Of a stretch of DNA of 64,000 nt, positions 27,601-39,387 are shown in pieces (within the stretch, counting starts at the first letter, position 1; every line of letters starts with the position of its first letter). The translations under genes were made by a program, and so were the position numbers. This DNA is from Callaeas wilsoni (lineage: Eukaryota > Chordata > Aves > Passeriformes > Callaeidae), in NCBI GenBank assembly GCA_013398955.1, contig VWPU01004556.1:1-64000 (forward strand). The letters run 5' to 3'. Under the pieces are notes generated by a model. The model ran no database searches. It had not been told where the DNA came from and saw only the letters and a list, made by a program, of their open reading frames with translations.

Positions 27601-30600
27601 AGAATGGGTGAGTGTTTGGGGTTGTTTAATTTGAAAACATCATGAAAGGGAAATTTTAAGAAGTGAGGTTGGTGAAGTATGTGGGAGTAACAGTCTGCTG
27701 AAAATTGGTGTGTCAACCTCTGATCTGCTGTGAGTACAGGTCAGTTTATTTAACTTAAGAATCCAGCCTTGCTACGTATATTTTGTCTCTATGTCATGTG
27801 TTAGTTTTCTATGATATTAGGCTCTGTTTTTTTACATAAACTGTTTCCATCCCTGTTTAGTGCTGTTAATGGACTCGGTACTACTGTGGACTTAGGATCA
27901 TAACTGAAGACATTTGAATACTGGGAGGGGAAGGCGAGGAAGCAGTTCAGGAACAGCACATCTGTGCCACACTTCCTATTTGAGCCAGCCCGCTTTGACT
28001 CCCTGAGCCTGAAAGAGATTAAAAGCTGGTCGTTTTAGTTTGTTTGACTGTACTCATGTACACTTCTTCAGGAATATTTGATCTGCTTGTTGACTTTATC
28101 CATTTCAAAAGTTCAAATACTGATCTTAGAGTCTTTATTGGGTATTTGATGGCAGCTGATAACTTTGTTTTTGAGTATGCACGTTATGAAGGGCATTGTA
28201 ATTCAAAAACTTAACTTCAAATTTCACTCTGTTTTCTGTCCAAGTAGTATTAGTCAACTCTTAGTCATAAACCAGATCTGGTCTGCATTCATCAGTAAGA
28301 AAAAAGAGCTTGGATTTGACTTGAGAACAGCTACACAACTTCTGTAACTGAGCAAACCTCAGCTGCTCAGCTCTAAAGTCACGTTTTATTTTGCCCTCCC
28401 TGCCCTGAGTGTGTCCTGCTGCATCATGACTACAGAGAGGAGAAAGCAGAGACCTCTTAATTGTATACCAGAGTGGAAGGCATAATTTCAATTGCTAGAG
28501 ATCAACTTAGGGAAGAAGTATCTTAAATGACCTCTTCTAAAAGTTGAAAGGTATGTAATAAGGAATTACTTTAAGCTCATCTACAAGGAACAGAAAAAGC
28601 AGCACCTCCTCAAAGTAAATGCCAGAACACACGATACAACCATATGCTAATCTTGTGCTTTTTGCCCCTCTCCCTTACTCCACCTTCATGGCTTACTGAT
28701 CATATTTTTTCCTTCTTTACTTAGAGCTCTAAGCTATAGCTGTAAGCAGCAAGGTGTAATTCAGGAAAAGGGCAGCTTCTGCTTTCTTACTCCTGCCATC
28801 AGCTGTAAGAGGCATAGTTCATCAGCCTGCTTTCTTGAGATACTGTCAAACTAGATAGAAGAATTAAATTGAAATTAAGTGGGAAAAAGGGGTAGAGAGG
28901 GAAGGGGTTTAGGAATGTAGAGGGAATGAGTATACTAAGGACAGGATGGTATAACAGGTTTTCACCCCTCTAATTTCCAAGATGCCAGGTCACATGAGTT
29001 ATGGTATTAGCTGGAAGTTTTTTTATGAATGCTTGCCTTCTAGCAGTCTGTTCAGGAAACAGTAGAGAAAGGTGTGTCACCCAACCCTGAAAGCTGCATT
29101 TAGAGCACTGGTTTTTTTATACATACATATATATGTGTGTGTGTATGCATATACATGTATCTATTTAAAGGCAGCTATCTCTGCAGATTTTGTTAATTCT
29201 GTAGGAAATGCAGGGAACTGCTTTGTACATTGAGATGTTGCTCAGTCTTGGCCGGAACCAGCTGTTTTCATTGATGTTGAATAACAGCTCTCAGCTGAAA
29301 AAACAGATTGGACTATTTGAGGAGAAAGATGTTAATTAGGCTGCATAAAGTGCCATGCTGGGAATTCAATACAGGTTATAGTGGTTTTTGGGACACAGTT
29401 TTGGTGTCCTGAACCTAGAGCAAGGAGTGGCGTAGAGCCTTTTTGTTACTTGAAGAAAGAACCAAGGGAGTGAGGTGTTACTGTAAGGTGACTCATCCTC
29501 GTTAAACTGTGAGCCTGCTTGTGTTTAAAGAAGATATCAACATTTTTATTTTCTCCTTGTTCCTGCTGCAACCAAATTGAATGGCTTTTGCTCTAAACAA
29601 AGAGCCATTTTTACAACAACAGAAACAATGTGCTTATTCTGAAAGGAGTTTACAGTCTTACATGTTTGATTTAAACCTTCCCTAAAAAGGCAAAATTTCT
29701 TGAGTGAAAAAACAGCAAGCCTGTTTGTGAGCTCCTCCCTGCTTTTTTAAAACACATTTTACTAGCATTGAAACAAGAAGGTAAAAAGCAAAATAGGCAC
29801 TGAGAAAACCTGGGATAACCATTGAAAATCTTACCATTTAAATTTCCTTTTGTAGGTTTAGCATCTCCATAATACCTTTTTTGCATGCTTTTTATCTCCG
29901 AATGTATTGTAAATTTGAACTTACTGTTTTGATTTGATGTAGTATAAGATCTTTTTAGCACATAGTATTTTCTATGCCTAGTAATGCTGTCTAATTTGAA
30001 TCTGGTCATTTGAGAATTCAGCTTCTAATCAAGGAGTTTGTCTTGTTACATCATGACAGCACACACATCACTTGTTTAAACGTGTTTAGGCAGCACCTTT
30101 TAAGTAGAGGAAGAAAAATCCACACCATATTAATTTAAAAAGCTGTTGTGCGTCATTGGGCTATGGTTTTTCACATGTACAGTTCATAGAGCTGTACGGC
30201 GAATTGTGAACATAAATCTTGCTGCTTTAGCTTGTGTTGGAGATGTGGAGTTGTATAATATTCCAGAAGCACCTTAATATTGAGTTAGGTTTTCCAGACA
30301 CACTTGGTCCTGGTTGGTTCCTCCAGACTGGGACAAGTTTGAAGGACTGTGGAGGGTAATTCATCAAGTAGCACCCACATCACCAACTGCTTAGATGATC
30401 TTAAACAGCAAACCACTGGAAAAAGGTGTGTAAGAACACTTTCACATCAGAGAAGCCAGTTACTGACTTTGTCAGTCCCTGAAATAGCACTTTTTTTTTT
30501 TTCCTTTGAAAACAGCCATAGTCTATGATACGGGATTGAGTCTGCTTTGTAGGGACCTCACTTAGAAAATAAGCCAGTTAACATGCAGAAGTACCAGTAA

Positions 30601-33600
30601 TAATATGAAGCCAGGGAAGTAATGAATATTAAAACTTCTTTGTTCCACAGTGTTGCCTGTCGACGGTGTGTCGTGGTCGGTAATGGAGGAGTACTTCGAA
30701 ATAAGACGTTAGGGGAGAAAATTGACTCCTATGATGTCATAATAAGGTAAATGCTGTCTCCTTTTCATTTTTTGTACATGGAGGAATGGGTAATTCTCCA
30801 AGGCCAGGTACTCTCTGTGCCCTTCTCTAGTGTCTGTGTTGGAGCCAAATCAGAAGGCTTGCTTTCTGCTCGAGTGACACACGATAAGCAATTGTGAGAT
30901 TGTATTCTAAACCACCTTGGCCAAGTTCCCGTGTGTGCTTGATCCCTCTGAGGTTAGAGGGTGAGTGCACCTGATAATTGCTCCTCTGCTATGTAATGTG
31001 ATATGTAAATGCTGGGCTGCCAAACCTTCCTGTGCCCAGGCACAGTGTCTGTCCTGCAGACTAATAACGCGTGTGGCAGCCACTGCACAGTAGGGCCACG
31101 AGTGGGGCAGTCGCTGATGTCTCTGTGCCTCTGTCCTCTACAGAATGAATAATGGTCCTGTGATAGGGTACGAAGAGGATGTTGGGAGGAGGACGACTTT
31201 CCGCCTTTCTTACCCGGAATCCATCTTCTCAGATCCCATCCACTACGACCCTAATACCACTGTTGTTCTCATCGTCTTCAAACCACGGGACTTGAAGTGG
31301 CTTTGGGAGATACTAGGTGGTCAGAAAATAGTGAGTTCAATTATTCCTGTGCCTTGGCTCATCCTGCCACACATCTCTCATGTGAAATATATATTTGCTT
31401 TTAACCATAGTCCTCCTAGCTGAGAGGGGCACTGGAACTCCTCCTAGTCAGTTTATTTAATATCCTTCGTCCATAAATGCTTTGTCTTCTAATGCACATA
31501 TTTGATCAGTTCCTCACCACAAAGCAGTTTACCTCTGGGAAATATATTTTTATTCTCTCCCTAGTGTTGTTTGATATTTTAACATGCATGCTCCAGACAT
31601 TTCCCAGATTATTTCACCCTGCACACCTGCAGGAATTGCAGAATAATGTTGAAAGTGACCTCTCTCAGGAGGTCTTTAGTCCAAAGTCTTTTTGAGTCTT
31701 CTTCATTAAGGGCGATGTTCAAAGCCATACCAGAAGGGCATTGCCCAAGTAAATTTTGAGTATTTCCCTGGATATTTCTACAAACTCCGTTTCAGTGTTT
31801 CAGCACAGTCGCAGGAGAGAATTTCTCCTTGGTCTTTCACTGTGTGTGTCTGAGAAGAGTCTGATCTCCTCTTTGTTAACCCCTTCCAGATAGTTAAAGA
31901 TGGGCTGAACAAACCCAGCCTGCTCAGACTCTTTCTGTTTGCTGTGAGCTCTGGCCCTGTGGCTGTTGTAGTGACCTGCTGCTGCTTGACACTCTCTTGC
32001 ACAGAGGGGAGCCCAACACAGCATTTGTGGGACTGCAGAAGGGCACAGTGCAAAGTACTTGAGAATGATAACTTCTGTCTGCCTGCTGTCTATGCTCTAA
32101 CTAATGTGGCCAGCACACAGTGAGCATTTCTTGCCTCCGGGGCATATTGTTGGTGCATGTTGTCCATCAGGGACCTTTCTGTAAAGCTGTTTTCCAGCCA
32201 GCTGGCCACTACTGCAGCAGTGGGTTATCCTGTTGCAGGAGCAGGTGTTTTTGAACTTAGGGACGTTCAGCACTCTTCTTCTTCTTTAACTTCATGCCCT
32301 TGGAGTTTACACTGGTTAGAGTTGCGACAGAACTAAATTCAACTTTTTAGCTGTTAAAAATGTGTGTTTACTTCCCTGTTACAGAGCGCAAAGGGCTTTT
32401 GGAAGAAACCAGCTCTGAATATGATCTACAAATCGAGTCAAATCAGGATTCTTGATCCCAGCATCACGAGGAAAACTGCTTATGAGTGGCTTCATTTCCC
32501 AACAAGGTTTCCTAAGAAGGAGGTAATGCTTTTTTCTTTTGTGCCTTCTAGTTTTGTGCCACCAAATGTGTATTTAGAGGCAATTATATCTTTATTGCAG
32601 TAGACTGTAATGTAGAAAACCTTTTAGGTTTGCATTAAAGTAGTTTGCCATTTAGATGGTGCTTAAAAAAGATGGGAAAATGGAACCCAGAAAGAGAATT
32701 GCTAGCCTCGTGTGCCAAAAGTACCTTTTTATGGGTTCTGTAATTGGTATGAAATGAGACTGCTTTCTAGACAGACAAAATGTCTTTTACAGAACTGGGG
32801 AAGACAGGCAGGTAATGCAACGTGACAGATCCACAGAGCTTCTAGAAATAATAGGGAGTCTTGAACTACTGAATGTTGGGTGTTTTTCTTAAAAAAAACC
32901 CCAAGGCACACAAAACAACAAACAGACAAAAAACCCCAAACAAACAACAAAACCTCCACCAAAAACCAAAGCACCGAAAATAACCTCACACCGAACAGAC
33001 AAGGTCCCCCAATACCCCAGCAAACCGGTAATTCTAATGCTGCTGCAATTTCACACTCCAGGGGCCAGGGAGGGAGTAGGGAACAAAGAGGATATTCCAG
33101 CCCTGTGCTAGTGATGAATGTCTGGCAGCATCGTTGTGCTCGCTGATTTGATGCCAAGCATTGTGATGAGCTAACCAGCAATTTGGACATAAAATACATT
33201 TTAATTGTCAGTTCTTGACTGAAAAATGTTTTTGATGAAAGGTAAAGCTACAAGCTGGAGACCCCCGTTGTGCATTCAGGATCAACCACGTGCTGTTCAG
33301 CACAGAGACAGTTCCCTGGGGTCACATCCCTACTTCACCAACACCACCCATCTGACACATGTTGGGTGTGGAAATGTCTGACAAGGCTGTCACTGTGGAG
33401 TATCTGCCACAATTTTTTTCTGGTTTACTCTTTCTAATATTTGAGGGAGTGGTGGGGGGGTAGGTTCTATATCTTGTTCTAAAATGTCTTTGTTTTCTGA
33501 GCCCGATAGTGACTTTTTTCTCCCTTAGTAGGTCTCAAACTGGAATAGCCATTTTGGCTGTGTGCTTGCTTGGGGCTCTCTGGCATTTCAGCTTTTCAGC

Positions 33601-36600
33601 TGAGGGTGGCGAGAAAGCAGCATAATAATTGGATGCCTAACTAATCTCCTAAATGGCCACAGAATGCGTGGCCTCCGTGGGTCCAGAAGTCCCTCCTGAC
33701 TCTTCTGGGCTTTCCCTCTCAGTGGGAGTAGACATTAAAAGCAGTGCTGTCAGTGGGTCAGAGAGATGCGCGTGGTGTCAGCTGGTATGGAGGCACAGGC
33801 CCCTTGGTCACCCTTTGCTCCTCTTGTGACTTTGGCTGCCCCTGCACAGAGCTGGGTTAGAGTGTGACCATGCCTGGATCCCGTTTCTGCTACCTCCATA
33901 TCCTACTTGTTGCATGCCAGGGCTTTTGCAGTCCCTCATCCCTGTGCAGCAATGATCAGTCTCAGGCTCTTCCTCCCTTTTCTGCCCATCTCGGAGGCTG
34001 TGGCTGGGAGCCTGCACATCTGCAGTGAGAGCCTGCACATCTGCAGGGGCCCTGGCCCAGCTTGGTTAAGCTGCAGGTCACACCTCAGGGGTTCCCGTGG
34101 GCAGGAGGGTCTCACACTGGAGCCCTCTGTACCATTGCTGGTCTCTGGGGAGGGCTGGTGCTGCCTTCCCTGTCCTGTGCTTCAGCCCCCTCTGCCTGCG
34201 GGAGATGCCGGCGACCGCTGTTGCTTTCTCTGCGGTCCCTGCCTTTTCCATTAAAACAGTCTCATGTTCCCAGTGTGCACATTAGTGCATAGCCAGCAAG
34301 CATTTCTGATTGTTAGTAGAGCCAGGAATAAAATTGGATGTGTTGCCCGGCAGCACTAAAGTCAAAAAGTGTTGCAGAGTCATTCCAGGGCTGTGCCTAT
34401 TCCCATTAAATAGGCGGGAAAAAATTAATTACAGGCCAAGGATATCTGGATATTGCATGATAGTACATTTTAAAAGTAGTTGCTTTTATATTATATTCTT
34501 TTGAGGTAAATTTTATGATAGTTGAAGGTGAACAGAGCTAGTTACAACCTGTGATATTCCTGATATTTCCAAATAGCACTAATCTTGACATGTAGCATTC
34601 CTGCCATAGTTTTGGGGTCCTGCTTAGTATGGATGTTGCAACAGAGTCACCACTAAGTTTATGATGTTGGGCCCCTAGGGCAGAAAGTTATTTTGCTAAC
34701 TGGCAGGAGCTCTGGGCTTAGTGCAAATTTTAAGCAGATACTATTTCTGGAGTACTCCAAGAGTTGCATAAAGGTACCAAAAAAATTTCCGTAAAAGGTG
34801 ATAGTTCATTTTAGTGACTTCAGTTAGACTTAAAAGAGCTGAAAATAGTAACTTCTTCCTGGGGATTTTTTCTCTTGTCATATGATGTGTTGTCACAAAG
34901 AAATACTTTGAGTGTGTCTGCCTTTTCTGTGCACAGAGTTGTCTAGTACTGGTTTGTCTGCTGCTTTTTCTGAGACAAACTGAGCCTTGGGTCAGAGTTC
35001 AAAAAAGCCCATGATTTTGTGCTCAGTTTGAGGTTTGACTGCAGCTACTGACAGCATATAGCTCATTGATGTCTGAGAAAAGTGTTATTGTAGCTAAGAA
35101 AGGCATTGGGGTCTGAAAGTTTTGTCCATTTCTGGGGACACTTTTTCACCTTAGCTTCATCTTGGTCGAATGAAAGAGTTCATCTCTCTCTAAAAAAACT
35201 TGCCTCATTTACGTCCCCAGATCACATTAGCCTCTGCTGCTACTAAAGAGGTCATGTATCTGAGCACAAGATAGGGCAGATGGTTGCATGAAGTTCTTCT
35301 GTGTTTGTGTAAGAAATGCTAACTTTTGGTTAGGTGCTCTTAATTTTGCAGTTAAGATCTGTTTATGACATGCTCTTTATTTTACAGTGCATTTACTTCT
35401 GAACTTATTGTAGGAAGAAATACTGTTATGTACAATTTTGTTTCTTCTGATGGGGATAGCAAGGGAAGGTCTAAAGCAAAACTCTTCTGGAATTTCCCTG
35501 CTTTGAAAAAACGCAAATTCAGTCAAATTTGTGTAGTGGTAGCCTTCATGCATTTTTAGTTTGTTGCTATGAAAATTTGGGCATATCATGTTCTGTTCAT
35601 CTGGGTCTCCATCATCTAGAAACTTCTGAACACATCTCATAGTTCAGTCAAATTTGAGGGGGTTGTAAATTGTTTTCCAGTGCAGTGAAGCCTGACCAGT
35701 TTCATGAAAGTAGCTGAGCAGGGCAATGGGGAGACCTTCCTGATGCCTTTGTGGAGGGAAGGGCTACACTGTGGGCTCAGCCCTCACTGGAAACCAAGGA
35801 ATCCCATGGAAGGCTGACATGACAGACACCCTGGTCATGAGAAACGTGCAAGGGCAGTACCTTACTCATTTTGAGACCGGAGAAGATCAAACTCTGAAAC
35901 CAAACATCTGTAGAAGACCCATGCTGCCTGATTTGCCTTGTCTCCGTTCTTAAGTTCGCTGTTCCCATCAGGCTGCCAGGTATTTATGTGTGTGTTCTCT
36001 TTGTGTTTTGTTGTAGAAACCCAAGCATCCAACAACGGGGCTAATTGCCATTACACTGGCATTTCACATATGCCATGAAGTCCACCTGGCAGGCTTCAAG
36101 TACGACTTCTCTGACAGAAATAGTTCTTTGCACTACTATGGCAATGAAACCATGTCTCAGATGATGCAGGTAACTCACACTTGTTTGTGCTGAGAGAAAT
36201 AGAGCTGGTAACTGGGGAAGGCAATTCAATATAGATAGAAGTGTGGACTGCAGGTCAGAAAGGCCTCCACCTTCTCCTGGTTCTGCTGCTTGTGGGTTAA
36301 CATTGCTTGAATCTCTTCCTGTCTGCCATTGTTTCTGAAAAATGTGGGTACTGATCTTTGTGTCCCCTTGCTGTCCATATTCTGCAATGTCTGCATGAGA
36401 TGTCCATTTGTGTCTTGTGTTTTGCTTTGCTGGTGTTTTCCTTAGACTGCACAGCTGTTGTCCTAGAGGTGTCTTTGTTAGCACTGTCAACACGAGCGGT
36501 GTTGTTTCTGTTCGTGTTCTCTTTTTCCTTGGCACCTACTTGTACCGTATGTCATAGCTGTCAAACTCCTTAAAAGACAGAAACAAGAGCAAAGGGGAAT

Positions 36601-37953
36601 GGAAGGAGTTAAGACCTATGAACTTGTATAGGCCTTACATAGGAAAAGAACTGAATTTTGGAAACTGAAAGTAGAAAAGAAAAGCAATTCTTGGAAGAGA
36701 GTAGGAAGATGAGGAACTGCTTCCAGGAGGAGGAAGCCACAACTCAGCAGGAGAGGGAGCAGCAGGAGGCTGGAAAACATCAGGCATGCCTTCTCCTCCC
36801 TGCTGCTATGCTAAGGCCATGCCTCTGTTTCCTTTTATGCCTCTGCTCTTGTATTCGCTTGCCTTCATCTCTGTATTTCAAGCAATCCTGTCTCAGCCCT
36901 TCACTGCAGCGTGAAGTTTTCTTCTCCATTTGCCCAGAGCATATGGGGACCATTTTCCTCCTCTTCCCTTTGCTGAAGAGGGAGGGTAGAGACAATGCCC
37001 ATAGGTGCCTCTCATGTTTCTGTCAGAACTCCTGGATGCCTCCTCTTCTGAGATAATTTTCCTCTGATACTGAACTTGCCTTCCTTTAGAGACTCCTCTC
37101 TGCAGGTGCATTTTTGAACATACACTAAATTTGAGTAAGGTTGATCACTAGTTGAGTAGACATCCATAAATTTCCTAAAATCTTGCAACTTTAAAAAACA
37201 AACTACTAAACAAAAATGTTCCTGTTAGTTCTTTAGTGGCAATAAATTGTGAATACTATACTACATCTGTATAATATTTTATGCAGTATTTGTATTATAT
37301 TAATTTTAATTTACAGGATTCAGTGTCTTAAGTAAATTCACTTTCCTTGTGCTGCCTTCCACTAACCTTAGTGGTTTCCTGTGGATCCAGGACATGGATA
37401 CAGCACAGAAGATGGGTTGGTGCATGCTTGCTGATACTAATTGGCAAGATGCATCTGAACCACAAGTGCCTCATGTGCTGTTCAAGAACCTGCCCTGAGC
37501 TTTGAGAATTACTCGTTTTCTAACTGCTGCTGCTGGAAATGTGGTTACACAGCTGTTATTCTAAATAAGCAGGGCGAGGAGTTGGGAGAGTTAATAATGG
37601 AACGACTTCTGTGAGACCACATCTGACACATTCTAATCACCAAAGGATCGTCCTTTTTGGTTGTGTCCCTATGGAAATACCTAATCTAGTTTCGAGCAAC
37701 TTGTTTTCTTGGGAAATTGTGCTAAGCCTTTGCTAAGACATCTTTTCCCCAGACCTTTCCTGTTCTTAGCATCTTCTAAGTATCACGGGTAATAGAAAAG
37801 AACAGCCAGGTGATGTTGCTGATTATAATTTGATTTTATAATTTATTTTATTATTCCCTCACATCTCTTTAGAATGAATACCACAACATCACGGCCGAGC
37901 AGAAATTTTTGAAGAAGCTTATAGACAAGAACTTTGTGGTCAATTTGACATGA
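18608..37953 (+). CDS. ST3GAL6: Type 2 lactosamine alpha-2,3-sialyltransferase (ST3GAL6), 10 coding exons
   Basis: Predicted to move sialic acid from CMP-Neu5Ac to the 3-position of galactose on Gal-beta-1,4-GlcNAc ends, in the Golgi lumen; the family contributes to sialyl-Lewis-x selectin ligands. Coding parts: 18608-18696, 19478-19558, 20822-20899, 23000-23103, 24870-24933, 30651-30746, 31144-31330, 32385-32522, 36017-36169, 37873-37953. Every junction is GT-AG and all phases close, giving 356 residues, or 329 if the 81-nt second coding exon is skipped; the human protein is about 331. Type II layout: short cytosolic tail, membrane anchor at about residues 4-20, stem, GT29 catalytic domain. 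Motif L covers about 144-190 (Cys145), motif S about 282-305 (Cys298, the expected disulfide partner), motif III is HYYG at 318-321, motif VS is His334-x4-Glu339. N-glycosylation sequons include N156, N314, N322, N335 and N354. Assigned to ST3GAL6 rather than ST3GAL3/4 by near-identity to the remembered human protein in motifs L and S. Confidence 0.93.
19478..19558 (+). CDS. ST3GAL6: ST3GAL6 27-codon cassette exon in the stem
   Basis: This exon has an excellent acceptor (TTTCCCTTTTTGCAG to 19477) and donor (GTAAGT at 19559), is 81 nt, and is phase 2 on both sides, so including or skipping it keeps the frame. It adds residues 31-57 ([10 protein letters not shown]...ISYNQ), with 9 of 27 Ser or Thr, between Trp30 and Leu58. 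Skipping joins tac-tg to g-ctg and gives YWLPP, which aligns residue for residue in length with the human stem (YWVAP). The human protein as I recall it has no such insert, so this is either an alternative or lineage-specific exon. A 10-bp direct repeat (agttacaatc twice) abuts the donor. Confidence 0.72.
20822..20899 (+). CDS. ST3GAL6: ST3GAL6 stem exon
   Basis: The acceptor is a T-run plus GCAG ending at 20821; the donor is GTGAGT at 20900. The 78 bases encode [10 protein letters not shown]...[11 protein letters not shown], matching the human segment that ends in CLSKPAFASLL. The Cys-Leu-x-Lys-Pro-Ala-Phe core is shared. Confidence 0.92.
23000..23103 (+). CDS. ST3GAL6: ST3GAL6 exon, start of catalytic domain
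   Basis: The acceptor TTTCATCAG ends at 22999; the donor is GTTCGT at 23104. It encodes [14 protein letters not shown]...[14 protein letters not shown]. The PFLCAxDF and KFxLPYG blocks are shared with human ST3GAL6. Confidence 0.93.
23544..23960 (+). mobile_element. Solo LTR of an avian endogenous retrovirus (ERVL-like)
   Basis: The text starts at TGTCCTGGTTTTGACTGG and runs through 'cttcctagtaggtggtacagtgctgtg', 'gagaataatgttgacaacaca' and 'catgctcagtatttaaactg'. I recognise these as the U3 of an LTR present in very many avian genomes. A TATA-like box (TATTTAAA, 23803-23810) is followed by the expected 'gggactggcaggtcggtaggtcgtgagcaattg' R/U5 text. No gag, pol or env sequence flanks it, so it is a solo or truncated LTR. 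The 3' edge is approximate because the usual A/T-rich U5 end is diverged. It sits in the ST3GAL6 intron in the sense orientation. The ERVL assignment is from memory of the family; the LTR identity is firmer. Confidence 0.8.
24870..24933 (+). CDS. ST3GAL6: ST3GAL6 short catalytic exon
   Basis: The acceptor GCTTTTTAG ends at 24869; the donor is GTGAGG at 24934. The 64 bases encode [21 protein letters not shown], matching the human EYFRLALSKLQSC segment in register. Confidence 0.93.
29119..29160. repeat. TA/TG microsatellite
   Basis: Alternating purine-pyrimidine DNA: 'atacatacatatatatgtgtgtgtgtatgcatatacatgtat'-type sequence, partly self-complementary. It lies in the 5.7 kb intron between 24933 and 30651. 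It may be polymorphic; no other function is visible. Confidence 0.85.
30651..30746 (+). CDS. ST3GAL6: ST3GAL6 exon, first half of sialyl motif L
   Basis: The acceptor TGTTCCACAG ends at 30650; the donor is GTAAAT at 30747. It encodes [20 protein letters not shown] followed by IDSYDVII. This is the CMP-sialic-acid-binding motif L, with Cys145 of the conserved disulfide and an NKT glycosylation sequon. Confidence 0.96.
31144..31330 (+). CDS. ST3GAL6: ST3GAL6 exon, rest of motif L
   Basis: The acceptor CTCTACAG ends at 31143; the donor is GTGAGT at 31331. It encodes [20 protein letters not shown] and on to [18 protein letters not shown]. The NNGPV and DVGRRTT blocks are standard for ST3Gal enzymes. 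The exon ends in phase 0. Confidence 0.96.
31634..32050 (-). mobile_element. Old CR1 LINE fragment, antisense to ST3GAL6
   Basis: The + strand reads as a diverged reverse complement of a CR1 3' end. Diagnostic stretches are 'gaaagtgacctctctcaggaggtctttagtcca', 'gagaagagtctgatctcctctttgttaacc' and 'gggctgaacaaacccagcctgctcagactc'. It is more diverged than the 15.6 kb copy. It lies in the intron between the exons ending at 31330 and starting at 32385. Boundaries are approximate. Confidence 0.72.
32385..32522 (+). CDS. ST3GAL6: ST3GAL6 catalytic exon
   Basis: The acceptor CCTGTTACAG ends at 32384; the donor is GTAATG at 32523. The 46 codons (phase 0 on both sides) encode [20 protein letters not shown], then [19 protein letters not shown]. 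The human [13 protein letters not shown] and RILDPF segments align. Confidence 0.95.
32891..33020. repeat. A/C-rich low-complexity stretch
   Basis: About 130 bases made almost wholly of A and C (runs such as aaaaccccaa and caaacaacaaaac), with the complementary T/G bias on the other strand. It looks like a decayed A-rich simple repeat. Long open frames across it on both strands come from this composition, not from a gene. Confidence 0.75.
33021..36016 (+). other. ST3GAL6: ST3GAL6 intron between exons at 32.5 and 36.0 kb
   Basis: No exon was found here, and the flanking exons join in frame (PKKE to KPKHP, as human PKNQ to KPKHP). It holds a short 21-base-period tandem duplication at 34008-34046 in a locally G+C-richer patch (about 33.7-34.25 kb). 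Nothing else recognisable. Confidence 0.6.
34008..34046. repeat. Two-copy tandem duplication, 21-base period
   Basis: The 18-base unit gagcctgcacatctgcag occurs at 34008-34025 and again at 34029-34046, without change. It is a small intronic duplication with no visible function. Confidence 0.9.
36017..36169 (+). CDS. ST3GAL6: ST3GAL6 exon with sialyl motifs S and III
   Basis: The acceptor TTGTTGTAG ends at 36016; the donor is GTAACT at 36170. The 51 codons encode [20 protein letters not shown], then [13 protein letters not shown], then HYYGNETM. Motif S carries Cys298, the expected partner of Cys145. Motif III is HYYG. NSS and NET are glycosylation sequons. Confidence 0.96.
37873..37953 (+). 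CDS. ST3GAL6: ST3GAL6 last coding exon with motif VS
   Basis: The acceptor CATCTCTTTAG ends at 37872. It encodes [20 protein letters not shown] then FVVNLT and a TGA stop at 37951-37953. Motif VS (His-x4-Glu) is intact. The human protein ends in the similar NLVINLTQD; here the chain stops right after NLT, still leaving a usable sequon. Confidence 0.95.
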   Translation, partial: NEYHNITAEQKFLKKLIDKNFVVNLT

Positions 37954-39158
37954 AAGCTGAATGGAAAATACAAAGAACAATCACTATTTTCAAGATTTGA
38001 AAGATTTTTATTTTTTTGTATGACATTTTTATTTTTTAAGTGCAGCATAACTGTTTACTGTTTAAAGGAGCCCAGAAACCTCACCAAGGCAACAGCTTCT
38101 AAGGCTGAGGGTAATGGACTATTGCAAGGAGAGTTAACTGAATTTCTTTGAAACTATTTAATAGTGGGAAAACCATGAAACTTTCAGCTGAAAGTATCAG
38201 GGATATATAAAAATGTGATGCACATCACTTACTTATCAGTGAGAACTCTTTCCAAATGATTAATTCTCTGGAATACTTTTGTTTCTGATGTTGTCCTCCA
38301 AGAGTTCCACTGTCAAGAGACTGAGATGACTAGTGTTTAATCAGTGGATGGATGTAAAGTTGTGACTGTCTTGTTGTATGCAAATGGTTTTAAAACTATG
38401 CATCTAAATCATTACTGTGTGTTTTGGAGAAGGGGAAACATACAGACTGTACAGGTGTTTTTCTGCCATACTCCTGAGGAGAGGATGTCCACCTTCAGCC
38501 AAGCAGCCACAGCTTCTGCACTGACGATCAGCTCTGAACTTCTGTCTGCCTTTGCCGAAGGTGAAGACCCTTTGTCTGATTTGTGGAGATGTTGGTGTTG
38601 ACAATGCTTGTGTTGTACCCATTTTATGGAAAAATCATACTCCCTGTGCTGTGCATCCAGTAAATTTTACAGATGCTGACTTGACTTAAAGAGAGAATAT
38701 GAAGACTGAAGAGTTGTCCAAACTACCTGTGTGTCAGCCCGCAGACCACAACAGAAACAGGAGCTGGGACAGAGATGCTCGTGCCTGAGTTGAGAGTCAA
38801 TGCTTGTTGGAGTCCTGGTTCTCCAGGACAGGATCTTATGTATATTTTTGTTTGCTCCTCAAAAAACTGAGGTGGATTTTTTCAAATGAGGACAATCTCC
38901 TTCCTCAGATGCTGTAATGCATCAATACAAGCAAGGAATACTCCCATTTTTGGCAGTAGAGTGTGGTAGGGGAATATCCAGGATGTACCTCAGCTGAATT
39001 ATCATTTGGCATCTGTTTACCTCTTCTGTCTTGGTGTTTAAGTTTAAAGTGTGTGGCTGAACTAAATCATTTAGCAGTGGAAACTTTCTCGAGATTTTAA
39101 TTGAAACATTTATTAGGGTGTTTGTTTCCTGTATTGGTTTGTCATTGACAAGCCTGTG

Positions 39159-39164
39159 AATAAA
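39159..39164 (+). terminator. ST3GAL6: Candidate polyadenylation signal AATAAA, proximal
   Basis: An exact AATAAA about 1.2 kb after the ST3GAL6 stop codon, in A/T-rich context with T- and TG-containing sequence before and after. Use is inferred. Confidence 0.45.
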
Positions 39165-39381
39165 TTTAAATCTGCCTGGGAAGGCACTTGACAACTGTCA
39201 AAGAACAACACTATGCTGTTCCAGTTCTCTCACAGGGCATCTATATAAAGTTTTTATTTTAATTATGGCAGAATTTCTGGAAGATTGTGGTTATCTTTAT
39301 CAATCACACCTGAAGAAAGCACAAAGAAGTCCACTTGAAAAAAAATCTTTGAAGTTGCTAGGAATACCTTTGTTGCTTTTA

Positions 39382-39387
39382 AATAAA
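39382..39387 (+). terminator. ST3GAL6: Candidate polyadenylation signal AATAAA, middle
   Basis: An exact AATAAA within 'tttaaataaaatg', about 1.4 kb after the stop. Confidence 0.45.

Noticed and set aside
32729..33199. 156-codon - strand frame rich in Leu, Phe and Val
   Set aside because: It is created by the A/C-rich low-complexity stretch at 32891-33020 and has no domain or splice context.
36041..36535. 164-codon open frame on the - strand
   Set aside because: It overlaps the motif S exon of ST3GAL6 in antisense, and its remainder is intron with no family resemblance.
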